NCBI RefSeq assembly: GCF_037975245.1
Contig: NC_092565.1
Span: 15,779,499-15,839,498, forward strand
Source of the DNA: Apostichopus japonicus
Lineage: Eukaryota > Echinodermata > Holothuroidea > Aspidochirotida > Stichopodidae
Length of the DNA stretch: 60,000 bases
Direction: 5' to 3'
Below are positions 49,901 through 60,000 of the stretch, piece after piece; the first letter of the stretch is position 1; each line of letters starts with the position of its first letter. Position numbers and translations under genes: made by a program. The notes under the pieces are model-generated. The model saw only the letters and a list, made by a program, of their open reading frames with translations. It was not told where the DNA came from and ran no database searches.

Positions 49901-52020
49901 CCCAGCGGAGGAGGTTCTCCCTCCCTTACCCATTATGAGCTTGGCTCTCGGACACTTGCATATATATTTATGTAAATCTTCATGTTGACATGCGTCGAAC
50001 ATTGTGCTACAATTTCAGCATCTTTCTTATCATGTTTATATAACATTGCTAGAAGAGCCACACAAGTTTTGTCTGGCAGGTTCAGATATGAATCCACTTT
50101 AAGAAATACACGGTGTAACTTGAGCCCAGCTTCTATTAACAATATAACACTCCATCCAAATCATGCAAATATGAAATTAATTTCATCTCATCACAAGGAT
50201 GAGTTCTGTGGCTGAGGATATTATAATACTATATATACTGCACCATGTAACTATCATCTCATTTCAACTTCATTGGGGAAGTCGAAGTGGATAATAAGCA
50301 TCATGTAGTTGTTTTAGTCTAATTCAGTTTACTTCCTCATTGACAAAACTTGTTATTAAAGTAAACTGTTCGCCAACGTTCAACAGTGGCAAAGGAAGAA
50401 ATCAAGGCATGTCTGACACCTTCACTTAATACGAATTCTACATGTTTTAAAGATACATACAACAGCTCTCCTGATAGTTATTAGAATTCTGCACCATGTT
50501 GCTTTGTTGTTATTCATGCCTGTTGCATACATCACCTATTGTGACATCATTAAAGGACCTTAGGCTAAATTTGCACCTCATGAGTCGTGACTAAGTTACC
50601 CCATCCCTCCTTCACTTCCCAACAGAGTCCCTAATTTTGTGTTGTTCTACAAATGCTGCTGTAAAGTCCTGCCGACCGACTGATCGACCAACCTACGAGG
50701 TGTAATCAGCTGGTAAAACACATTAATCAATCATCCCATGACTTACACATCAAATTGTCACTTTTAAGCAGCACATCAACTTTTATGACAGGCCACAAAA
50801 GCAACTTCTGTTGGTTTGATCATAGGTTATAAACCCACAAAGTTAAACAGGCAGCATTTGTTATGAATCTGGCATCAGAAACAAACAATATACTTTGAAT
50901 TTAAGAGTATGGTCCAGCTGTGTTTGTAAAGTTCCCAGAAGCAAATGAAACAAACTCAACACCAAAATATGTATCTTTCTAAAACTACCTATTGCACACT
51001 CTCAGGTTTCTAGAGCCAAAGTTAAACAGTTATACAATATACCTTGTTTTTTTTTTTCATCAACTTTAACTCTATACACACTAGTGTTCCAATTTAGGAT
51101 GCCCAATTTAGGGATACCAGCAATTTATCTGGACGGTTCTGCGAATATACATTATCACTTGGGGGGAATTCCCCACAACAATTCCTGGTACTTCTAGCAA
51201 CTTGCACCATTACTGTAGTTACACAACTTGCCAATAACCAAGCCGCTCTTCTTCACTGTACTATATGTTCTATATGTGTGCTAAAGGGGCATATATACCT
51301 ACATCTAACTACCAACATCATGAAATCCCCCACCCACCACCCCCACCCCAAAAAAATTAACCCCCCCCCCAAAAAAAAATGGCTGGGAGCATTTCCCATC
51401 ATCTTTTTAACATCCTAGCACTAACACTGCTACACACATGCATATATAGGATGGAATTCACTTTCTGTTTAATTTGACTGCAAGCTGCAGTGTGCTGAAA
51501 CATTCTACTTGCCATCACTTTCTATTTGCAAACCACATACACTGTACTGGTTTCTTTTCCAAAAAGGAAATGACCTTTGATAAGTTTCTGAGGACTTTCA
51601 CTAAATATGTTTTTACAATACTCCAGCAGCACTTAGTATGAAATTCCAGTGGTGGAAATTGTGTCTACATTACAATTATTAATCCATACTCCATCTAAAT
51701 AGAAATCTGTTTTTATTTTCTCTCTAAAGGATGTAAATTGCATACAGTTTGGGCAATTACAAAAACACAGTGTAATTTTTTTCTACAGGAATTGGGTGGA
51801 ATAATACCTGTAATGTTAAGAAATTAAAAGGAATCTGCTTTTCATGAACTGCAAAACTAAATACTGTAGGTATGAAATGAAACCACAGGAAGCTGAAGCA
51901 TTGTCACTTTACAGGAAGCACCATAAACTGAGTAATTCTAAACAATTCTAAACAACATGCACCATCAGCTAAGGCAGATGAAATCGTTAATATTAGCAAA
52001 GCGGCAGGAACATACAAAAC
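46951..52020. other. Intergenic or extended 3' UTR between convergent genes
   Basis: No gene is supported here. Two related phrases, TGAATATTCATGGTGGTGAC (about 47943) and TGAATATGCATAGTGATGAC (about 48222), each followed by ATCATC, are a diverged duplication. A C-rich/A-rich low-complexity stretch lies at 51325-51385. The rest is AT-rich unique sequence. Confidence 0.5.
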
Positions 52021-52034
52021 TGACCAAACATACA

Positions 52035-52040
52035 TTTATT
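52035..52040 (-). terminator. Candidate poly(A) signal of the - strand gene
   Basis: AATAAA on the - strand, about 185 bases after the stop codon at 52224. Other A/T-rich hexamers exist nearby, so the choice is tentative. Confidence 0.4.
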
Positions 52041-52223
52041 TGAACTATATCTGTAATTACACTTTAACATTTGAAATCATACAACTGATTCAGATATTAT
52101 TCCGAGTCAAATTAATTACTCAGTAATTACAAATATGACTTCATTAATACAAGTAAGTGTTCCACTTCTTCATTTCCACTAGCAAAAAGTAACAGGAAAC
52201 ATTTTTTTTTTTTTTTTTCAAAG

Positions 52224-52572
52224 TTAAAATGAGAAAGGCATCAAAACGCTGCTTTCAAGTTTAGTAGCTCTCGATGAGATGTCTCCCTGTTGTCTTGCAT
52301 CGGTGGATGTCTTTCTCTGAGAAGATCCACCAGCGTCTATGGAATCCGATCCAATGGCTGAAAGACCAGTTTTCTTCACCTTCTCAGTGATGCTCTCCTG
52401 TTTCTCTAAAACTGTCTCTGGTAGAGGGCGGTAAAAAGGACCAAACCCAAATAGTCTCCTGGGCTCTGGTTGTACCTCTTTCATCACATACTTGGAACCA
52501 GAGCTAGCACCCTCTGATGCTGGCAAAGATGACTTGACTTCTCTCGGTGATGGATCACTTCCTGAGCTCATA
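52224..52572 (-). CDS. Last exon of the unrecognised - strand gene
   Basis: The acceptor TCTTCAAAG precedes 52572; phase 2 in. It encodes SMSSGSDPSPREVKSS..., the RRLFGFGPFYRPLPE block and ...ATKLESSVLMPFSF, stopping at TAA (52226-52224). Confidence 0.85.
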
Positions 52573-55414
52573 CTTTGAAGAGAAAATAAAAGTGAAATTT
52601 CTTTTTTTAGAGTGCTTCGGAAAAGTCCATTCAGCGTATTTCAAAACACATTTACTTTCCCATTATTTAAATTGCATCCAAAGTCGGCATTTCAAAGTTT
52701 CAAAACTTACTTTCCTGCAGGTTCTGAACCCAACTATTTCACTCTGATTTTAAGCAGACCCAAAATATTTATTCTGTGTGTGTGATGAAAGATCTCTGTG
52801 TGCCCTTATAAGGTTTAATAGTTTGAGAAGAATTTCATATTTTTGTAGTTACTAACATATTGGAAGTGGGGAATTTTGGGATGGGGTGATGAGACACTTA
52901 TAACCTTTAAGATAGAGTCCACTTTTCTCCTTCTTTTTTTTACATTTATACAATCCAAAGTAACTTACAAGTATGTATGTATGTATGTATATGTGATCTT
53001 CCCGCAAGCAGGAACTCGCGAAAGAAGCCATGGAGGCTTTGTGGGGTGACTTCAAGTGGGGTGACTTCAAACTTTTCATGCAATAAACTGAGTTATAATA
53101 TTAAGTCAAGGTCAGGATTTTGTTTGAACTTTGTAGTTTGAAACAATTCCAAAAACAAAGCGGTTATTATTATACTGTGAGAATCAGGACTACAATATTT
53201 AACAGACTTTGCTTTCTTCTTATTATATTCCTGTCTGACACATGTTTTCAATCTGATGAAAGTGCTTTACCTTACAGAAACTTTAAAGGTTGCGTGCAGC
53301 ATTAGAATGCCAGGTGCTATTACCAAGGCCTCCGAGAAATGTTATTACAACCAAACAAGATCTGCTCCAAAGAAAGTCTTACCTATCAGTTGAATGTTCA
53401 AATGGTTGAATCTGGAAGCTGACTGGTTTATCCTCCTGTAAGTTGACAGCATTTTTAAAGTTTCTCAACAATTTATCTTCACCTTTTAACAAATGGAAAA
53501 AAGTTTTAGATTACACTTGAAGCAAACATTACATTATTTACATATATCTTAATTTTTTATCAGAATCAAGGGAAGATGTTAAGAATTAGAACAAAATGAA
53601 CCAAGTATGCATCACAAATGCAACAGACAACATCAAAACAAAAACATAAAACTATTCTGTAATAATAAAAGTTGAATGTCCAACACTAAACACTTCTGGA
53701 ATGTCAAAATCCGACCTGCAAGATATTAGCATTTCATCTGGCCCGCTACAACACTTGGCCCACAACCTAGCACAAATCAGGTATACAAGGCCTTAAAGCC
53801 TGAGGCTTATGCATACTGTACTTCAGGCCTACCCTGCATATCACTCAATCTAGGCAAAGTGATATTTTGTTTCTCTTTGGCCCATTGCACCAAGAATCTT
53901 TCTCTCTAGCCCTTGTAGAAAATTAATTGAGAACCCCTACAGTAGAGATAAATGGTACTGTTTTGGGGCTACTTATAAGTAATGGATCAAACATATTTTT
54001 TCACATCTGATAAATAATAGAAATTTACAGTTATGTGACTTTTCCAAAGTATTTACTACCAACTTACAATATATGCCACAATAACAGTAACCTTACAAGA
54101 GCAAGTAAAAACATTTTATGAACACAGCCTTTTTCCAAGAGTGACAACAATGGATTATTCTACCAGAATTAAAGGATTGGTTCAGGTGTCTGACATGTCT
54201 ATCTTGTATGAAAGAGCTTAAAAAGACAAACAGAATAGTGAAAAAACTACCATGATAGCATTCTCCGTTAAGGAGATATCACATTTTGAAGATTTCAAAA
54301 TTTCTTTGCAAATGACTGGTGTACAAAGACTAACTGTGAGGGTGTGATGTCACATCCTCACTTCCTTAACATGTGTCAATATATTTCATTAAAAAATAAT
54401 TACATTTTTCTTCACAAATCTAAAAAAATATAATCAAACATTCTTTAGATGTTAAATCTCAAATACTTCCCTTGACACATAAGAGATCTCCTGACGTATA
54501 TTTTGGTTGTAAGTCATAAAATCTTACAAAATATTTTAATAAAATAACAAAGACTTTTCAGGAATGTGAGGATATGACGTCACAGCTAGTCTGATTTCAG
54601 CAGTTTCTACACAATCAGATAGAACTTTAAACTTGAATATCTCCTAAACGGAAAAAGATATTTGAATAATTTCTTCACTATTGGGTTTCTTTTATTGTCC
54701 TCTTTCATATAAGATAAACATTTGTGACATGTGAACTATTCCTTTAATAGTCACACTGACTGGAAGGTCTGATGAATCAGTTTTCAAACTTGTACATAAT
54801 GGCAAAGGTATGTGGCAAAAGAACATACCTTCAACACAAAGAGGAAGATATGAGTAACATAGGGCTATGAAAACTTCAAATATTAATGACTAACCTTCTT
54901 CTGGCCTTTCTCTGCTGTAATTCCCTTGACTAAAGATAGCAGATGCTGACGTACTTGTACGCAGGTGTGGAATCACAGAATCTGATACTTTTCTTAATGG
55001 TAACTGAGTGGGCCGCAAGTGCTGATCCACAGCTGGCCTTTCATGCTTGATTGGTAATGTTGCATTGCTAATTTTTTCACTACTAAGAGCACTTCTTAAA
55101 ATATTCGTAGAGTCCTCTGCCAATTGAGGCAATGATACTAAAGACTTTGACCTACGGTGCGCCAGCGGTTTATGCTCACTCTGTGAAGGAGCGTCTGTTG
55201 TACTTTCTTCTCCGCCATTTGGCTTATTGATTAATAGTCTGTATTTATGAGGATGTGAGGCAAAGACAGCACTGGAGTCAAAGAGAAGATAACTGCTACT
55301 TGGCGGGGACAGAGGTCTGTCATCTACCTCGTATCTCTCCGGTCTTGGGATTCTCTGAGGTGTACAGCCACTTGTCAATGGGAGACATCCCTCTGCCCCC
55401 GGGGTATTATCCAT
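52224..55414 (-). CDS. Unrecognised 322-residue protein, three coding exons
   Basis: The exons 54895-55430, 53383-53482 and 52224-52572 join with matching phases (1, then 2) at GT-AG sites. The first in-frame ATG is at 55414 and gives MDNTPGAEGCLPLTSG. Most of the protein is serine/proline-rich and probably disordered. Notable parts are RPERYEVDDRPLSPPSSSYL, a basic RRSKSLVSLP (a typical basophilic-kinase or 14-3-3 type site), and a more conserved-looking RRLFGFGPFYRPLPETVLEK helix-forming block near the C-terminus. No membrane segment or signal peptide is seen. The gene converges on TACC. An upstream exon with an earlier start is not excluded, because the frame stays open through the acceptor. 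I do not recognise the family. Confidence 0.82.
53383..53482 (-). CDS. Middle exon of the unrecognised - strand gene
   Basis: The acceptor TTGTTAAAAG precedes 53482 and the donor ATAG|GTAAGA follows 53383; 100 bases, phase 1 in, 2 out. It encodes EDKLLRNFKNAVNLQEDKPV then SFQIQPFEHSTD. Both junctions keep frame with its neighbours. Confidence 0.82.
54169..54747. mobile_element. Foldback MITE with ~200-bp inverted arms and TTAA ends
   Basis: The left arm (54169-54372) and right arm (54555-54747) are long imperfect inverted copies. Both begin, from the outside, TTAAAGGA.T.GTTCA and include matching blocks such as TATGAAAGAG, ACAATAGTGAA-like, GTTAAGGAGATAT and TGACGTCA/TGATGTCACATCCTCAC. TTAA at both ends suggests piggyBac-type insertion. 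The element sits in the intron 53483-54894 of the - strand gene, where its transcript would fold into a long hairpin. Confidence 0.8.
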
Positions 55415-55430
55415 CCCAACATGACCATAA
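54895..55430 (-). CDS. First coding exon of the unrecognised - strand gene
   Basis: The acceptor CATTTACAG precedes 55430 and the donor GAAG|GTTAGT follows 54895 (phase 1 out). ATG 55414 starts 173 codons (MDNTPGAEG... to RERPEEG). The long open frame and S/P/R-rich composition support coding. Confidence 0.82.
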
Positions 55431-56290
55431 CTGTAAATGACAGAATAATTAAAATCAACAATTAACAAAAACCTTACAGTGACACAGTATGCAGCTATGA
55501 CATTAAAAACAGTATTGATGACTTCATAAGTTGCTAATCTTTTCCTCCAAACAGGATAGCTGGCCTACCTCCTTAGGCACTACACCTAACAGTTAGTGTA
55601 CATTATATTATACCTATTGTTACAAAGGCCCTAGCCTACTGTAACTAGGCCTATTATAGGTATCCCACCACAATTAGAGTAGTGCATGTCAGCCTGAGAG
55701 GTTAACCATCAGAAAATAGCCTAAAGTGACCTACTGACAAGTACTGTATTGATTTTTTGGCATTTTCTGATTCATCACCATTCTCTTTGATGCTTGGATG
55801 CTGAAGATGATGAATCTACTGATCTGGAGGACTGAAGGTGATTTCAGATATTTTAGAAAATCGTGGGTGAAACAAGAAGATTCCGCAGCGACAGCTGGCA
55901 GATGGGTTGGGTGGTACTATGAAGTAGGATAAACTTTGAGCTCTTCTAGCCCAAACTCTAAATGTCATGTTGGCAAAAGTTGAATGTGTTGTGATAGCCC
56001 AACCTATCATATGGTGGGTAGGACATGTCAGTTGAAAACTACAATGCTCTATCGGCCTTGGAAAGTGACGAGTTTAGTGTGTAATTCAATGGGAGCAATT
56101 AATTGTGGTGTGTTGTCGCTTACTGTAGCATAAAGTTAGGCCAACCGGTTCTTCCTATATCGTCGGTGTTAGGCTAGGTTACTCTGTAATACACAGACGG
56201 TAACAGATGAGTGGTTTGACTCATATTTTTGTGACTTTTACTTTAGTGTTAAAGTAATCATTACATATCATAAATTCATTCAAATCTTAC
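55431..56290 (-). other. Proposed intron 1 of the - strand gene
   Basis: AT-rich unique sequence with several AGGCCTA phrases near 55620-55660 and no exon signal in a useful phase. It lies between the acceptor at 55431 and the candidate leader-exon donor at 56290. Confidence 0.4.
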
Positions 56291-56500
56291 CAACGATTAA
56301 ATTTGCCGTTATGACTTGTTATCTTCGATTTGGAAAGATGAACGGTGGACAATTGTCAATTATCTCGGAGGAATGGATGAAGTGACGAGTGACCAGATAA
56401 CAATATCAAAGAGGCTATTTCCCACCACCAGGCTAGAAATAATGTTTCTGTCGGAAATTATTTGTTTACCCTACCAGCTCAGATCCGCGTTGGGGAGGGG
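56291..56500 (-). other. Candidate 5' UTR exon and promoter of the - strand gene
   Basis: On the - strand a donor CGTTG|GTAAGA ends a possible leader exon at 56291. The upstream limit is set only by the poly-G tract at 56493-56511. No coding start is needed here because ATG 55414 lies in the next exon. Confidence 0.35.
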
Positions 56501-56559
56501 GGGGGGGGGAGGCTTGGAATGATGGTGTATACTCACTGTTCAAACTCACACAAAAATGA

Positions 56560-56700
56560 AAATTAATAATAATTACTATTAAAATTTATGAAGTTAAAAA
56601 TTAAATTAAATATCAAATTAATAATAAAAAAATTAATAATAAAAAATAATCAAAGAAAAAATTAATAATACAAATAAAATAAACATTACTATTCAACAAA
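56560..56700. repeat. AT-rich low-complexity tract (AATTAATAATAAA)
   Basis: Irregular repeats of TTAATAATAAAA fill about 140 bases beside the proposed promoter of the - strand gene. Confidence 0.8.
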
Positions 56701-57004
56701 AAAAGGTCGAAATTTCGAGTGAAAGTGGAAATTTCAGAAAAGTAGTTGGAACAATAGTAACTTTGGATTAATATAGTCGAAATAAAGTGATACTAACAGT
56801 CCAAAATTCAGTCCAAAAATCTGACCATGGCAAAATATGAGGGCACCTATGACAACTGCAGTGCGGTAATTGTGAGTGAAGTTGTTTCGAAGCTATTGAA
56901 AGAACAGATCCAAACCCCAGTTCCCAATTCGCAAACCAGAAATACCAACGTGGCAAGTTTGAAATGTACAAGAGACCAAATGGTTCCTGTTATTGAGGGA
57001 ACCA

Positions 57005-58084
57005 CAGTGGCGGCGGAACCGGGGGGGCTTGGGGGGGGGCTCAGCCCCCAATGAAAAAGTTGAGGGGGCAAATGCATGATAAGCCCCCCCAATATTTACC
57101 AAGGCTCCGAAACGTGCATCTGCCCATTTTTCAATGCATACTTGTCGATCTGTCCGATGCACACGTATACTACATAGGTGTAATAATTTTAGTAAATTGC
57201 TGGGGACCCTCGGCCAGTCCCCTGGCTAATGACCACATTGTCACCCCAACCGCGTCTTCATGCCCCGTGAAAAGTGAGAGCAGTGAGTGTGAGTACCGGT
57301 AAGCGTAACACAACTTCGTCTTAGGCCAATGACTTGCCTCATTTCAGCCAGTTCTCCAACATCCCCTTACTTAGTGGCGGAGCGTCCATATATACAGTCA
57401 GGGGGCGGATGCCCCCCCCCCCCTGACGGACTCAAATGGACTGCTGGCGCCCTTTTCAGCTTTTCACCACTTGTTTACTTATTCGCGATTATTGACTATT
57501 TTATTGCGCTCTCATATACCTATTGACATTTGTCATATTCTGTTGGTGTAATTTTCTGACAAAATGGCGACGACACCTATTTATTCTCCGTTTATCTGCA
57601 TATAAGCAAGGCCCGGAAAGGGTCATTTCCTGCAATCTAGGGAGTATCTTTACTCGAAACTTTTCTGTGCGCTCCGCGCCAACCTGTGGTGGCGCTCCGC
57701 TTAGATAGTGTCGAAAGCGCCCCTACAGACTATTCTTGCACCCCCCCCCTGACCAAAACCCCCTAGCTCCGCCACTGCCCTTACTACACTCAAAAACGTC
57801 TTTGCGGGTACACTACGAGTTATAGCTACTCTCTTAAACACCATCGAATATACAAATTACAGTTTTTACAGACTTTTACGGAACCTGAGAAATTGCAGGC
57901 TTGAGACCCATATTGGCTAGGTATTCGCAGCATAAAACACTCGGGAAGTGCCGTTTCCGGCCATCTGGGGTTTGAAAAAAACCCTAAATTTTCTTGTACG
58001 CTCCGCGCCAACCGATGGTGGCGCTCCGCTTAGATAGTCTCCACACATTAGCCCCCCAATAATTTTTCCGTTCCGCCGCGCCTG
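57005..58084. mobile_element. hAT-like DNA transposon, interrupted by a second copy
   Basis: The left end CAGTGGCGGCGGAACCGG and the complement of the right end, CAGGCGCGGCGGAACGG, are inverted repeats. The flanking octamers gggaacca (56997-57004) and gagaacca (58085-58092) match at seven of eight bases, as for an old 8-bp duplication. It carries the family core near 57995-58035. No transposase is present. A 406-bp relative is inserted at 57372-57777. Confidence 0.8.
57372..57777. mobile_element. Nested hAT-like element with perfect 8-bp TSD
   Basis: The left end TAGTGGCGGAGC and the right end GCTCCGCCACTG are inverted (the first base is changed from C to T on the left). The octamer cccttact flanks both sides exactly (57364-57371 and 57778-57785). 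It contains the shared core GCGCTCCGCGCCAACC...GGTGGCGCTCCGC. It is younger than the element that hosts it. Confidence 0.87.
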
Positions 58085-58092
58085 GAGAACCA

Positions 58093-59458
58093 TATGATGC
58101 GAAACCCCGCCTAAACCTAACATGTAACCGCTACACCATGTACGCGAACTAAACATGTCAGCTGCAGCTTATAGATTACTTCGTAAAATGTAGATTATCA
58201 AGTAGGTATTGATATAAAGTTTGAATCGATACATTACTTTCGTTACCGTACAGACTTTTCATAGAAGAAATAAACGTATTGAAAAGCAGATTTGAAACAT
58301 GCCAAATTTGCAAGTTCTATATTTAAAAAATCGATTAATTAATGTGACGACCAACAAATTATGGAATACCGTGACGGGAACCAAAAGTCAAAAGATCAGC
58401 TCAGACCGTACGTCATAGCAAATGCAAACATGGGAATTATTTACTTAATGTCTGTTCTCTCCATGCAACCTTTTTCTCGGAAACATTGGGCGCGAAACGG
58501 TATATATTTGCCTTGTTGACTTAGCCTATTTTAGTGCAAGGACAGATATTTTCATAGCTAGAAATGTATATACCATAGATATACCCCCCCCCCCCCCCCC
58601 ACCACCAGTTAAAGTAACTAGGTATTAGCATAATCCACCACCCATTCAGCCACGATCATAAGTCTTTACAAAGTATTTTTCCCATTTCAATTAAAAAAAT
58701 ACAAAGTATTTATTGATTGTTCCCGGTATCATATATCTCTCATTTACTTTTCAAAATTCATATTACCTAAATTAAAACGCAAAAACAAAAGGAAATGATT
58801 AAGAAGATTATAAAACGGAACAATCCAATTGCAGGTTTTGAAAGCTTAGTCACCACTAATTTACAAAAACAAAAAGTACTGGTAACCTAATTACATGTGT
58901 GTACTTCCGCCGAAAATAACGTAATTATAATGAAACTAATAGAAAGTGCGAAACCATGACGAAAATCAGGTAACAACTATAACAAAGTGAACCACTGGGC
59001 GACTCAGTGGAAATTTCTTTTGTTATGTTATGTAAGTTGAAAATCAGCTTACTTCGGATAAAAAAATTTTTTCGTACCAAGCACCGCACTTACACCTCCG
59101 TTTTACAATATATCATTCACCGCCCACGCAATACCATCATTTACTTTTCGTCTGTATATCTTTGACATTGCATGACTAAGCCATGACTTCATTTCTAGCA
59201 GTAGTGTTTACTTTACCAACAAGGCTTTCATAGTCGAGATTAAATATATTTGAGCAATATTTCAAGAAACTTCTGATTCTTTTCTTGTCCTTTTCAAGGA
59301 GAAGGTGATACCAGACAGGAACTGCATACACAATGACTGGCAGAATTGATGAGGTGAATACCTTATCTCTTACATTAGAATGAAAATAAGGCTAGTAATG
59401 TATGCCAACGTTGATACAATATAATACACCTTAGACATCATGTTAGATATATGGTTAG
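58093..59458. other. Gene-free stretch
   Basis: AT-rich unique sequence with a poly-C run near 58586-58602. I see no supported exon, RNA gene or bounded element. Confidence 0.5.
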
Positions 59459-60000
59459 CAGGGGCGTATCCAGGATTTTCCAATAGGGGGGGGGGGGGGG
59501 GGGCGCCAGGCATGAATGATCGCCGTCCTGGGGGAGGGGTGTACAATTTTTGCTTTCGAAGAAGGGCTGAAATGCAAAATGGTGTCATATGCATGGGCGG
59601 CGATCCGTACTTCCGAGTGGGGGGGGGGGGGGATATGACCTTGTTGGCTATCTAAGCGTAGCGCCACCATGGATTGGCGCGAAGCGTACAAGAAAATTTT
59701 GGGATTAACAAACCCTCTAGATGGCCGGAAACGGCACTTCCCGAGGTTTCCAAGCGGCATATACCCAACTTTAAAATAGGGATGTCATGTCCGAAATATC
59801 TCATAATCAGGATCCAAAATACTTTTTTTTAAATTTCGGGTGTTATTTTGGGAAAATTGCCCCTGTCATTCTTGTTTCAGGCGCAACGTTAGAATGTTCG
59901 AGAGCTCTTTTATATTATTCGATGAAGAAAATGGCCTCATGCAGGCTATTATAGGCCTATACACATGCAATACACAATTACACATAGTTACATTCCTAGG
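59459..60000. mobile_element. hAT-like element, right end outside the window
   Basis: It begins CAGGGGCGTATCCAGG (a variant of the ends at 5563) and continues with a poly-G run. The family core GCGCCACCATGGATTGGCGC lies near 59660, followed by AGATGGCCGGAAACGGCACT, as in the copy at 5563-7095. No right terminus is seen before 60000. Confidence 0.65.

Noticed and set aside
49982-50215. Short open frames on both strands near 50 kb
   Set aside because: No splice context, no composition bias and no recognisable motif.

Overview
This is a metazoan nuclear window: AT-rich, intron-dense DNA with GT-AG splice sites, minisatellites and many transposon remnants. The AGGCCTA-rich unique sequence, the hAT-like repeats with 'GGCGTAGCCAGG' ends and a DIRS retrotransposon suggest an ambulacrarian deuterostome, perhaps an echinoderm. 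That assignment is an inference; no diagnostic gene fixes the species.

The main gene is a TACC-family (TACC3/maskin-like) centrosome and spindle coiled-coil protein on the + strand. A likely non-coding first exon ends at 7591, and 17 coding exons run from 13169 to 46277. Every exon junction keeps phase, and the exons add up to a 764-residue protein. It carries an N-terminal KEN-box/VTFQTP block, a duplicated acidic IYE...M(D/N)PF motif, the RQSLYVKFDPL signature and a C-terminal TACC coiled coil of about 220 residues. A 1.1 kb open frame (18968-20107) and two short in-phase exon-like ATG segments (17649 and 23868) in its large intron suggest alternative promoters or a nested gene.

The intron that splits the start of the TACC coiled coil (36203-43047) contains a nearly complete DIRS-type tyrosine-recombinase retrotransposon (36314-42834) in the same orientation. 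It has inverted terminal repeats, an internal complementary region that records the circle junction, gag (broken by an apparent one-base frame change), RT/RNase H with a methyltransferase-like tail, and the recombinase.

A second gene, on the - strand (52224-about 56500), converges on TACC. Its three coding exons give a 322-residue protein that I do not recognise. At the left edge (543-616) there is a plausible last exon of an upstream + strand gene.

The rest is introns and intergenic DNA holding DNA transposons. These include hAT-like elements with 8-bp target duplications (5563-7095; 57005-58084, with a second one nested at 57372-57777; a partial one from 59459), a TTAA-flanked foldback element (54169-54747), and two other elements with terminal inverted repeats (4839-5340 and 14598-16298). 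There are also several tandem arrays, notably a 39-bp array with a 156-bp higher-order period (29332-30180) and a 51-bp array of hairpin-forming units (34303-34765).
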